Shown here: one piece after another, positions 17,477-26,500 of the stretch
How the letters are laid out: each line of letters begins with the position of its first letter
How positions within the stretch are numbered: position 1 is the stretch's first letter
Source: Bog-473 sp963840435
GTDB lineage: Bacteria; Actinomycetota; Acidimicrobiia; Acidimicrobiales; RAAP-2
Assembly (NCBI GenBank): GCA_963840435.1
Contig: CAWIYY010000020.1
Span: 75,989-139,988, forward strand
DNA length: 64,000 nucleotides
Reading direction: 5' to 3'
Position numbers and translations under genes: made by a program
The notes under the pieces: model-generated
Databases searched by the model: none
What the model was told of the DNA's origin: nothing
Seen by the model: the letters and a program-made list of their open reading frames with translations, nothing else

Positions 17477-19789
17477 GGCACCCTCCCTGCTGGAGTGTCG
17501 CCTCATGCACTGTCGGTGTGAGTACTAGCACCGCACCGGTGTCCCTGCTCGGGCATTGGACCTCAGCCTCGTCGGCACCGGCACTGGTCAGAGTTGAGAA
17601 TGCCAGCACGTCATCCTCAGGATGGGATCCACGAGAGAACAGTCCGTGAACGTTCGATGCGAGGCGAGCCCACAGGCCTTTCTCGTCGAGAGCTCGAGGA
17701 TCCCGAGGTGGTTGTTGTGCCTGACCCGATCTCGACTGCCACCGACCAGGCAACGAGGAGTTGGTGGAAGTCGAGCGGTTCGACTGACACGGCGACGACG
17801 CTTCGCCCCCTTGAAGAGATTTCTGTCCGGTTGGCGGATGAGGTCTCCGTTCCGAACCGTCGGTCTGTACCTCTGAGTGGTTGTCTCGAGATCTCGTGCT
17901 GCACCGTGCTTTCAGCAGGGGACGGCAAAGACCGAGCACATGACGCGATCGAGGCGAGCCGAAACCCGGTTCGTCCAGGGTGCGTCGCCAGTCCGGATGA
18001 GCCGCTTCACAGTCCGGCCGCTTGCCGGCTGCATCCGAGATCGGTCGGTGCGAGCAATGCTGGGACAGAACGCTCATACTCGTTCCCTGCGATTTGCTTC
18101 GTCGGCGACTCTTGTCGAGCACCGGCGATCGATCGTTGGTCGCCTGGGCGGCTCGGGTTCGGCTCAGTGTCGAACGCTTGAGCCGTTCAATCGCGGCCAA
18201 CGCCCTACTCTCCGACGAGTACTCGCGCGTTGAGATGGCTCCACGTGAAACACGCGCGTTGTACGTCGAGCTCGGAACGCGGAGTCGTCCGTACCGCACG
18301 TGCAGCGGCGAGCACACGTCGTCACTCTCCCATCTTGCTCCGTCCCATCACACCCCAAGATGGGGGGTCTTGGCGTCGGCCAACCCCCGCCGACCACGGT
18401 GATCTCTGCCGCGGATCCTGTCCCGCGATCCCCGATCCGCCGCCTGATTTCGATTTCGACTCCGTCCCGGGGAACCCGCCCGCGTCAGTGATCGCCGCAG
18501 CGGATGTGCAGTGCTGCCCCCGAAGGCGGGTTGCTCGCGGTACCTCCCTCGATGCAGAAGGGCTGAAGGTCGGGCAGCGTCGAGTACCTTCAGAATCGAT
18601 CTGAGGTCCGGTTCCGCGCCGAGGCGGACGGGGCGACATGTTCTGAAGGGCTGATCGACCACCTCTAGGTGTCGGCCGGCGCGGCGCGCTGGCCCCGGCT
18701 CTGGCGGAGGGAATGACCTTCACGAGGACGGGTGACAAGGGGGCACCCAGACGTGGTGCACATCTCATGACCCCCTAAAGGGGGTGGGTCGCGTTAGCCC
18801 TCCACAACCCACCTCAGCCGCCCACTGAAAGGGGACGTACTTCTCAACTCCCCCTCACTGCACCTGAGACCGTGGCGCAGGTGGCCGAGGAGGCAGCAGC
18901 CAGAGTGTGGGTGAGGACCCCCCGTTCACCACCTGAGGCCCCCAGCCCAACGTCGCATTCGCATTGGCAGCCAGAGAGCGAAGGCAGCGAGCGACCCCCC
19001 TCGGAGGCGGCCCCAGCACCCCCCAGTTCTGACCTCACCGGCAAGCCGTTGGGCGGGCCAGCCACGGCGGGCCAAGCGTTGGCCGGCTTCCGCGAAGAAG
19101 GACCGACTCTCACCTCAGCTCGGGGTGGTGGAACCCCCTCTGCCGACTCTGCTGCAGCCCCTCCGAGCCCGCTTCAGGTGGGTCGTCGGCGGGAGGCGTA
19201 GCAGAGGCCACGACCCACCACAGGCGGGGGTCGTTTGGGGGGCGGCTCCGCCTCTGCCGAGGGCGCAGTTCAGGACCGTCTGAGCGGTGGAGGAATCATC
19301 AAGGGGCGATCCGATGGTGCTGGCGGCCACCGGAGAGGGACAGCGTCCTCTCCATGGGGCGCGTGGCCCCTTTGGCTTCCCCTCGGGGCATGCATGTCGG
19401 CGGCACGACAGACACGGCCCGGACTGGAATCGGATGACGGACCCCCAAGGTGGGTGGCGCGCCCCGGGATGACACCGTCGAGTAGATCCGACCGGCCCTC
19501 AAACTCGACTGGGGCGATCGGGATGGCCCTTCGCTTCGCTCCCTCACCGAGTGAGTTGGGGGCGACGGTGATCGACGGGAGCGGGGCCCGCGGGTGGGAG
19601 GTAGGCAACCCCCGACAACCCCAACCCACCCACACACCGATGGGAAGTGGCGACCCCGTTCGGGGGCCAGTTGGTGCTGACGGCCGCCCCGACCCCCATT
19701 GTCGGGACCACCGCCTCGGACACCCGCTGGGGCGCCGACCCGCCTCGAGGGGGGGCGGCGGTCGACGCACCGACCAGCACAAACAGCAG
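17477..19789. other. 2.3-kb region without a supportable gene
   Basis: Open frames exist on both strands, but none shows family motifs, a consistent ribosome site or normal codon usage. The right half (18,800-19,790) is rich in C and G runs that leave many frames open by chance. Visible structure includes a stem CCCATCTTG/CAAGATGGG (18329-18337 with 18356-18364) and a short hairpin ACCCCC-TAAA-GGGGGT at 18770-18785. There is also a parS-like sequence at 18237-18252. No tRNA or known RNA gene was recognised. Confidence 0.5.
18237..18252. promoter_or_regulatory. parS-like ParB-binding sequence (imperfect)
   Basis: GGCTCCACGTGAAACA matches the bacterial parS consensus TGTTTCACGTGAAACA at 13 of 16 positions. 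The right half-site is complete and the left arm has three mismatches. Known parS sites tolerate few changes, so this may be chance. Confidence 0.2.
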
Positions 19790-19815
19790 AGTGGGGGGTC
19801 CGAGGACCCCCCACT
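19790..19815 (-). terminator. Strong hairpin downstream of the dehydrogenase operon
   Basis: Perfect 12-bp inverted repeat AGTGGGGGGTCC (19790-19801) and GGACCCCCCACT (19804-19815) with a 2-base centre, ending 21 bases past the stop codon of the minus-strand epimerase gene. Only weak T content follows on that strand. It is the most convincing stop signal for that operon. Confidence 0.6.
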
Positions 19816-19836
19816 TTCCGGAACAGCCCATGCGTC

Positions 19837-20835
19837 CTAGTGAGGCCCGATCTTCCCCAATGCTCCGAACCACTCGATGGTGCGCTCGAGCCCCTCGTCG
19901 AGAGAGATGGGGCTGTAGCCAAGACGCTTGTAGGTCTTGGAGTCCTCGAGGCTCTTTCGTGGTGTCCGGTCCTTGGCCGCCTTCTCCGAGATGGCGACGA
20001 GGGTGGGTCCGAACACCTTGGCCAACTCGGGGTCGTCGGAGGGCATGACGTCGACCACCTCGTGATCGAGACCGAGCAGACGGCAGACCCGGTTACAGGC
20101 GTTGGCGATGCTGACCACGTCCTCGGGACGACCGTCGAGCATGTAGCGCTCGCCGGACACTCCCTTGTCGAGAGCCAGGATGCACCCCGCCGCGATGTCC
20201 TCCCCGAAGACCCAACTCACCGGAAATTTCAGGTAGCGCTCAATACGGCCCCGGGCCGCCGACAGGAGTACCCGGTTGAAGCTGGTGGTCCCGAGGGCGT
20301 TGCTGGCCACCGGGGACGGCCCGAAGATCGCTCCCGGGTGGGTGCTCACGACGTCCCGGCCCTTGGCGGCGCGGGCCATCGCGTCCTCGAACGCCGCCAT
20401 TTTGGTGAGGGTGTAGGGGTCCTGGCTGGGTTCCTTGGTGACCGGCGCGTCCTCCCGATCGAGCCCTCCGGCGGTGTCGAAGAAGGTGCCGGTGCTCACG
20501 GCGACCACCCGGCGCAGGTCAACCGCCTCGGCGGCGTCCAGGACGTTCTTGGTGCCCCTGATGTTGACCGCCTCGAAGTCGGCCATGTTCTGGCTGGCCC
20601 CGCCCAACAAGGCGGCGCAGTGAATCGCCGAATCGCTCCCCTGGGCGGCCCGCAGGACGTCGTCAGCCTCGGTGACGTCACCGCTGACCACCTCGACCCC
20701 GAGGGCCTTCAGCGGAGCGGTATCCGCGGTCTCCCGGGCGAGGGCACGCACGGTGTCGCCCCGCTCGACCAGCTGCTTGCAAATGTTGGCGCCGGCCAGC
20801 CCCGTGGCTCCCGTCACCAGGACGGTCTGGCTCAT
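19837..20835 (-). CDS. NAD-dependent epimerase/dehydratase (extended SDR)
   Basis: 332 residues from the ATG at 20835. The N-terminal Rossmann motif is VLVTGATGLAGANICKQL, and the active-site Tyr-Lys pair is YTLTKMA. STGTFFD supplies the Ser/Thr position and DVVSTHPGAIFGPSP is typical of the dihydroflavonol reductase-like branch. The enzyme should reduce a ketone or epimerise with NAD(P)H. The start codon overlaps the stop of the upstream carboxymuconolactone decarboxylase-like gene (ATGA), so the two are translated together. It is followed by a strong hairpin. The substrate is unknown. Confidence 0.82.
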   Translation of the reverse strand: MSQTVLVTGATGLAGANICKQLVERGDTVRALARETADTAPLKALGVEVVSGDVTEADDVLRAAQGSDSAIHCAALLGGASQNMADFEAVNIRGTKNVLDAAEAVDLRRVVAVSTGTFFDTAGGLDREDAPVTKEPSQDPYTLTKMAAFEDAMARAAKGRDVVSTHPGAIFGPSPVASNALGTTSFNRVLLSAARGRIERYLKFPVSWVFGEDIAAGCILALDKGVSGERYMLDGRPEDVVSIANACNRVCRLLGLDHEVVDVMPSDDPELAKVFGPTLVAISEKAAKDRTPRKSLEDSKTYKRLGYSPISLDEGLERTIEWFGALGKIGPH

Positions 20836-21425
20836 GAGTGCAGCGCAGGCTCGTCCATGGCCGAATCGACCTGGTCCGGGCTGAACGGGATGACCGGGGC
20901 GCTCTGGCCGAAGACGTCGAGCGTGTGGATGAACCGGTGCAGGCCCATGGATCCGGCACAGGCAAAACCCAGCTCGATGATCTGGGCGGCCGTGAAGTGC
21001 TCGCCGAGCTTGCGGTAGACCTCGTCGTCGATGGCGTGGTGATCGGCCGAGAGCAGGTCGAGAAACTCGACGGCCAAGCGCTCCTGCTCGTTGAGGTCGC
21101 CCCCGCCGGGAGCGATGAGGCAGGCCACGTCCTCGTCGGTGATGGAGTCGTGCTTCCTCGACTGCATGCAGGGCTGGCACTCCCCCAGCTGGGCGCTCCT
21201 GATCCGCAACAGCTCGATGATCCGGCCTCCCAACAGGGAGCCCTTCCCCATGACGTGGCGCGCCGCGTCGGTCATGATGATCTGCTGGGTCTTGTAGGCG
21301 AAGATCTGGAGCGGGATGGGCGTCGCGTAGAGCCCCTCCTCGACCCCCTCTTCGATGATCCGGCGCGGCTCCGGCGCCATCTGGTCCAACGGAATCGGCT
21401 CGATCCTGGGCACGTAACCCCCCAT
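20832..21425 (-). CDS. Carboxymuconolactone decarboxylase/AhpD-like protein
   Basis: 197 residues, all-alpha. The CMD-domain helix is seen as GGRIIELLRIRSAQLGECQPC followed by MQSRKHD. It has the Cys-x2-Cys pair (C83, C86) of AhpD-type proteins, though the usual His four residues after the second Cys is at six (H92). In AhpD the Cys pair passes electrons; other members decarboxylate aromatic breakdown products. It forms an operon with the epimerase gene, overlapping by four bases, and is transcribed away from an SDR gene across a region with inverted repeats. Confidence 0.75.
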   Translation of the reverse strand: MGGYVPRIEPIPLDQMAPEPRRIIEEGVEEGLYATPIPLQIFAYKTQQIIMTDAARHVMGKGSLLGGRIIELLRIRSAQLGECQPCMQSRKHDSITDEDVACLIAPGGGDLNEQERLAVEFLDLLSADHHAIDDEVYRKLGEHFTAAQIIELGFACAGSMGLHRFIHTLDVFGQSAPVIPFSPDQVDSAMDEPALHS

Positions 21426-21458
21426 CCGCCCCAGGTCTCCACCCGGGGCTCTCGTCTA

Positions 21459-21486
21459 TGACACGGCTGTCACATAACAATGTAAC
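21459..21486. promoter_or_regulatory. Two overlapping inverted repeats between divergent genes
   Basis: TGACA-CGGC-TGTCA (21459-21472) overlaps GTCACAT-AACA-ATGTAAC (21469-21486, one mismatch). They lie between the CMD-like gene (minus) and the SDR start at 21497, so they are good candidates for a shared operator. No regulator gene adjoins. Confidence 0.4.
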
Positions 21487-21496
21487 GTCGCCGTCC

Positions 21497-22308
21497 ATGC
21501 CAATCGACCCCAGCTCAATTCTGCTGACCGATCGGGTGGCCGTCGTCACCGGCGGTGGATCCGGCATCGGACGGGGCATCGCTCGAAACTTCGCCGCTTT
21601 TGGCGCCAAGGTGGCCGTCTGGGAGCGCCACGCCGACACGGCGGCGGCGGCCGGCGAAGAGGTGGCTGGCCTCGGCCTCCAGGTCGACGTCCGGGAGTCG
21701 GATCAGGTCGATGCGGCGCTCGAGCGCACGCTGGCCGAACTGGGACCAGTCAGCATCCTCGTCAACAACGCGGGGGCGTCTTCAACTCCCCGCTGCTCGA
21801 GACGTCGGAGAACGGATGGGACGCCCTCTACCGCTCCAACCTCAAGCACGTGATCCTGTGCACCCAACGGGTGGCCCGCCAGATGGTCCAACGCTCGCTG
21901 ACCGGCAGCATCATCAGCGTCACGTCCATCGAGGGCGTCCGGGCGGCGCCGGGCTACGCGGCCTACGCCGCGGCCAAGGCCGGGGTGATCGAGTACACCA
22001 AGACGGCCGCTCTCGAGCTGGCGCCCCACGGAATCAGAGTGAACGCACTGGCACCTGACATCACCTGGACGGAGGGCCTGGCTTCCGTGGCCCCCAACCC
22101 CGAGGGCATGCAGGAGCGATTCGGACAGACCGTGCCGATGGGCCGGGCCGGTCACGTCGACGAGATGGCGGGTGCCGCCATCTTCCTGGCCTCGAGCCTC
22201 TCGAGCTACATCACGGGCCAGACCATCCACGTCGACGGTGGCACCCAGGCCGCCAGCGGCTGGTACCACCACCCCGAGACCGGCGAGTACGTCCTCGGGC
22301 CGACGTAG
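21497..22308 (+). pseudogene. Short-chain dehydrogenase/reductase, frameshifted
   Basis: The N-terminal half (MPIDPSSILLTDRVAVVTGG, then GSGIGRGIARNF) reaches SILVNNAG and then shifts frame. One base over, the chain continues GVFNSPLLETSENGWDALYR then SNLKHVILCTQRVA, followed by the catalytic Ser-Tyr-Lys region (IISVTSIEGV, YAAYAAAKAGV) and the usual C-terminal SYITGQTIHVDGGTQ. The break lies in the run of five G at 21772-21776, and a sixth G restores about 270 residues, the normal SDR length. This could be a homopolymer sequencing error or a true lesion. Without it the enzyme would be an NAD(P)-dependent oxidoreductase of unknown substrate. Confidence 0.78.
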
Positions 22309-22341
22309 ACCGAGGCAGGCCGCCGCGCCCTGGTCCTCCCC

Positions 22342-23130
22342 TCAGCCGTTCGCGCCCGTGCCCCCGTGGGCACCCATGCCACCGTCGACCGCGATCAGCT
22401 GCCCCGTGATGTAGCGGGACTCGTCGGAGGCGAGGAAGACGACGACGTCGGCCACGTCGTCGGGCTGGCCCACCGACGGGGTCAGGACCGCACGACCGAG
22501 TGACTTGATGATGGTGTCGTCGAGGTGAGCCCGGACCGCGTCGGTGAGCACGAGTCCGGGGAGGATGGCGTTGACCCGGATGCCCTGCTTGCCGTGACTG
22601 GTGGCCACGTACAGCGTGAGGGCATTGACCCCGGCCTTCGCCACGCCGTAGGCGGTCCTGGTGTGGTCGCCCTTCAGGGAGGCGCCCGACGACATGTTGA
22701 TGATGGATCCACCGCCCGTGCGCACCATTTCGGGGACGGCGTGCTTGCAGGTCAACATCTGGCTGCGCAGGTTCACCGTCATCGACGTCTCCCAGACGTC
22801 GACCTCCAGCTCCGTCACGGCCGTATCCCTACTCAGAAACTCGGAGTCGGTCAGGGCTGCGTTGTTGTGCAGCACATCGAGTCGGCCGAACTGGGAAACG
22901 GCCGCGGCCACGAGCGCCTTGACCTCACTCTCGACGGCCAGGTCCACCACATAGGCCGCCGCCTGCGAGCCCGCCGACCGGATTTCTGCGGCCACCGACT
23001 CGGCGGCCTCCTCGTTGATGTCGGCGACCAGCACCGCCGCTCCCGCCCGGGCGAGGGCCCGGGCCGACGCCCCCCCGATCCCCCCTCCGCCGCCGGTGAC
23101 GATGGCCACCTTGCCGCTCAGACGCTCCAT
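22342..23130 (-). CDS. Short-chain dehydrogenase/reductase
   Basis: 262 residues. The start is the ATG at 23130, which has an ideal GGAGGAG 4-5 bases upstream; the in-frame ATG at 23142 lacks one. Classical SDR features are complete: VAIVTGGGGGIGGASARALA (cofactor), LDVLHNNAAL, SIINMSSGASL with TAYGVAKAGV (Ser, Tyr, Lys) and YITGQLIAVDGGMGAHGG. The acidic DIN after strand 2 suggests NAD rather than NADP. It converges with the broken SDR gene next door, leaving 33 bases between stops. A secondary alcohol/ketone substrate is expected. Confidence 0.88.
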   Translation of the reverse strand: MERLSGKVAIVTGGGGGIGGASARALARAGAAVLVADINEEAAESVAAEIRSAGSQAAAYVVDLAVESEVKALVAAAVSQFGRLDVLHNNAALTDSEFLSRDTAVTELEVDVWETSMTVNLRSQMLTCKHAVPEMVRTGGGSIINMSSGASLKGDHTRTAYGVAKAGVNALTLYVATSHGKQGIRVNAILPGLVLTDAVRAHLDDTIIKSLGRAVLTPSVGQPDDVADVVVFLASDESRYITGQLIAVDGGMGAHGGTGANG

Positions 23131-23407
23131 GAACTCCTCCATCTCGGTCGGGGACTTGCCAGCGGGGCGCGCCGATGCGCGTTGAAGGTCGAGCCCCACG
23201 AGGCGGCGGCGCCGCCGGCGGACATTGTGGCCTGACCGAGACGACCGTCCGTTTCCTGCGGGCTTCCGGAGTGCCGGTCGGGCCACGCACTGGCCGTGCG
23301 CGCTGGCGTCACTCGTCCGCGTCGACTCGTTGCGCAGTGGGTGAAGCCTCCGCGCCGACCGCACGGTTCGCCGACGCAACGGGGTTGTTCCAAATGAGAA
23401 CTGGCGT

Positions 23408-23417
23408 CACAATTGTG
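23408..23417. promoter_or_regulatory. Palindrome CACAATTGTG upstream of promoter
   Basis: A perfect 10-bp palindrome ends 10 bases before the -35 element of the regulator promoter, a usual place for an activator or repressor site. Confidence 0.35.
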
Positions 23418-23427
23418 CTCGCGTGAT

Positions 23428-23456
23428 TTGAAACGAGCAGGTATCCATCGTAGTTT
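23428..23456 (+). promoter_or_regulatory. Sigma-70-like promoter of the AAA-BTAD regulator gene
   Basis: TTGAAA (23428-23433), exactly 17 bases, then TAGTTT (23451-23456). Both boxes match four or five of six consensus bases with ideal spacing, about 60 bases before the ATG at 23517. In such GC-rich DNA this is unlikely by chance. Confidence 0.55.
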
Positions 23457-23480
23457 CCGTCCACGGTCACGCGTTGTGAC

Positions 23481-23501
23481 ATTTCCTATTGGCGAGGAAA
23501 T
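23481..23501. promoter_or_regulatory. Inverted repeat ATTTCCT-N7-AGGAAAT in the leader
   Basis: Perfect 7-bp arms at 23481-23487 and 23495-23501, ending 15 bases before the start codon and just after the expected transcription start. It may be an autoregulatory operator or a leader hairpin close to the ribosome site GGGAG. Confidence 0.45.
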
Positions 23502-23516
23502 ACAGCGGGAGATCCC

Positions 23517-26500
23517 ATGGAATATGTCGTGCGGCGGTCCGGCACCGACCCCGGAGCTCATCTGGGTCAAGAAGAACCTGCGGCGCGTCACGGAGCGGCC
23601 GCCAGTTTTGCGCGAGCGCGGACGCACATCGAGCACGTGGTGCGTGACGCCCGTGGCGGGCGCCCAGGAGTGGCTGCGGTCCACGGACTGGCCGGCTCGG
23701 GAAAGACCTCTCTGCTCGACGACGCCCTGGCACACGCAGACGACTTCACCCGAGTGACCCTGCCCGTGCCGGCATGTGCCATGCCGCTCGAGCTGTGGCA
23801 AAGGCTGTTCCGACTCGACGGCGCCGGATCGACGGCAGCGGACGAACTGCAGCAGGCGGCCCGGACCGCGATCCGCGCCTCCGCCGAGGCACGCGACGCG
23901 CCCGTCCTGATCGTGTTCGACGAGTGCCCCGCCTCGCACGCGTCAGCCGCCCAGGCCATCGCAGCCGCCGTGCTCGATCCGGAGCTTGACGTTGTTGCCG
24001 CGTTCGTCGTGGCCTGGCGGGACGCGCTCGACGGCTCGACGTCGCCGTTGCAGTTCGAGCTCCCCTCGCATCGGCTCGAGCCCTTCACCGAGGCGCAGTC
24101 GGCCGAACTGCTGAAGACCCGTACGGGCAAGTCGCCCGACCCGGCCGTGCTCGCCGATCTCTGGCGGACGACAGCAGGGAACCCGGCCGGGATGCTGTTC
24201 GCGTCCTCCAGGCTTTCGGAAGACGAGCTGGCCGGCCTCGTGCCGCTGCCAGCTCCGATTCCGCTCGGGCTCGAGCTGGCCGAGGGCTTCGGCGGCTGGA
24301 CGGAGGAGCTCAATCGGGACGCTCGCCTGGCAGTGGCCGTGGCGTCGGCCGCGGAGATGCCACGGGCGGTCCTCGAGGAGGCGCTGTCCGGGGTCGACCT
24401 GACGCTTGACGCCCTGCGCCCGGCCCGGTCTCTCGGAGTCCTGAGCATCGGTGCGGACAGGGTCCGCTTCATCCATCCTCTCTGTCGCGCCGCGGCCTTC
24501 CAGCTGGCGACCCACGAAGCGCAGCGCGCCGCCCGCCACGCAGCCACGGACGCGCTGGTACGAGCCGGGATGGTCGAGGAAGCAGCCATCCTGGCCGCCA
24601 CGTCCGCCCCAGCTCGTGACGAGAGGCTCATGTCTCTCTGCGTGCGGGCATCCCAGGCGGGATCCCAACGCTCCGACCTCGAGAGGGCGGCCCGCTTCCT
24701 GGTGCTGGCCAGTCGTTTCGCGCCCACGAACGAGCAGTCGGCCCGCCACCTCATCGACGCGTCGTCCCTCTGGCAGGCGGCCGGACGGACCGACCGGGCC
24801 CGGGTCTGCCTGCAACGGGTCGCACCGGATAACGTGTCGGCTGCGATCATCGGCCACGCCACCTACCGCTCCGCCCGCAGCGCCTTCTCGCTGCACGCGT
24901 CACCTCATTCGCTGGCCGAGATGGCGGCCGGGGCTGAGGTCTGCGGGGCAACCGAGCCGGAGACGGCATCGATCATGCTGGCCGATGCCGCAGCAAGCGC
25001 GGTGCTGATCGATGACTTCGTCGCGGCACAGAGCTACGCCCAGCGTGCGGTCGACCTCGCCCAGAACCGTCCCGGCGCGCGTGGATGGGCGCTGTTCGCC
25101 CGAGACGCCGTCAGCACCATCCTCTCGGGCCCCGGAACGCTCGAGAAGAACGCCATGCAGGACTCCATGGACGAGTTGGCCGGCTCCGGCTCGGGCGCGG
25201 GCTTCCCCGGCTCGCCCCAGCTGGCCTACGTCCTGGGCAGCGCGCTGGTGCACGTGGCGACGCCGGCGCTCATGGGTCGCTGGCTCGCGTGGATCGACGA
25301 GGGCGTGCAGGCGTCCGGTGATCCTTCGCTCGCCGGCGCCGTCGCGCTCGTGCGCTCCCGCGCTCGGCTGTACGCGGGCGACGTTCCCCAAGCGGTCAGT
25401 GCGGCTGACTTCGCCGTCACCCAGCTGAACCAGGTACAGGACGTCACGCTGCTCGCCCGCGCTCTCGGGTGGTCGGCGTGGGTGCACGCCTGCGCCGGAC
25501 AGACCGCGCGCGCACTCGAATCAGCTACTCGGTTCTTCGCTCTGGAGCAGACCGCTCTGCACCTCCCACACGTCCAGGTGCTGAGCTCCCTCGCCCACTG
25601 CGAGCTGCAAAAGGGTCGGGTGCGCGGCGCCCACGCCTGGTTGCAGGCGTTGGAGGACGAGTGTGACCACCGGTCCGGCCATCAAGATTGCTTCGATTGG
25701 CCTTCGCTCCAGGTCTTCTTGCACCTCGCTCTGCTGAGTCACTACGAGCTCGGGCTGCTCGGGGCCGACGTCCCGGTGGCACCTGGAACCGAGCATCCCT
25801 CCCCCGCCGCCGTGGCCGACTGGAACGAGGAGACAGGATCCTCGGCCACTCTCAGCGCGAGCGAGACGGCCACCGCGTCCGATGCGCCCAGCCCGTTCGT
25901 CAGCGCCCACCGCAAACTCGTCGCCGCCCTCAGGCAGCGTCGACTCGGGATACCGGAGCTGGCGCTCTTCAACTTCTCCCGGGCCGAGACGGAGTTCGAC
26001 GAGTGCGGAGCCGTCGGCTGGAGCCGACTTGCCGCGGCACAGCTCGGCCCGGCCGCCCGCTATGAGCCGACCGGGGGGATCCCCGCGCCCGTTGGCCAGC
26101 GCGTCGCCGAGTCCGGACCCGGTCTCACACCGGCGGCCGGGTCGCCGCAGCGATCGACGAGGCGGGCGAACGAGCCCCTCCCGTCGGTCGAGCTCCGCCT
26201 TCTCGGGGACTTCTCTGTCTCCTATGAAGGAGAACCGGCGGTCATTCCACTCGGCCACGCGGCACAGGCGCTCAAGATCATCGCTCTGTTCCGTCGCATC
26301 TCGGTGGACGAACTGGCGGAGCTCCTCTGGCCGGGGGCCGAACCGGGCGTCGGCATCAGGAGGCTGCGCAACATCCACTGGCGGATCAAGTCCGCCTGCG
26401 GCGACATCGTCGCGCGCTCGGACAACGTGATCTGCCTCGAGGACTGGGTGGTCACCGACGTGGGCGCCTTCGAGGAGGCCGCCGCCGCGGCGTTCGAGGG

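Larger units (their letters stand above)
23131..23516. other. Divergent control region of the AAA-BTAD regulator
   Basis: 386 bases between the minus-strand SDR and the plus-strand regulator. No gene seen. The right 110 bases contain a palindrome, a promoter and an inverted repeat, listed separately. Confidence 0.55.

Noticed and set aside
18770..18785. ACCCCC-TAAA-GGGGGT hairpin as a terminator
   Set aside because: No gene ends nearby and no T-run follows; kept only as a note in the gene-free interval.
18800..19830. Several long open frames on both strands in the G/C-run region
   Set aside because: Frames are mutually overlapping, have no family motifs, no ribosome sites and no consistent codon bias; stops are rare simply because the DNA is very GC-rich.
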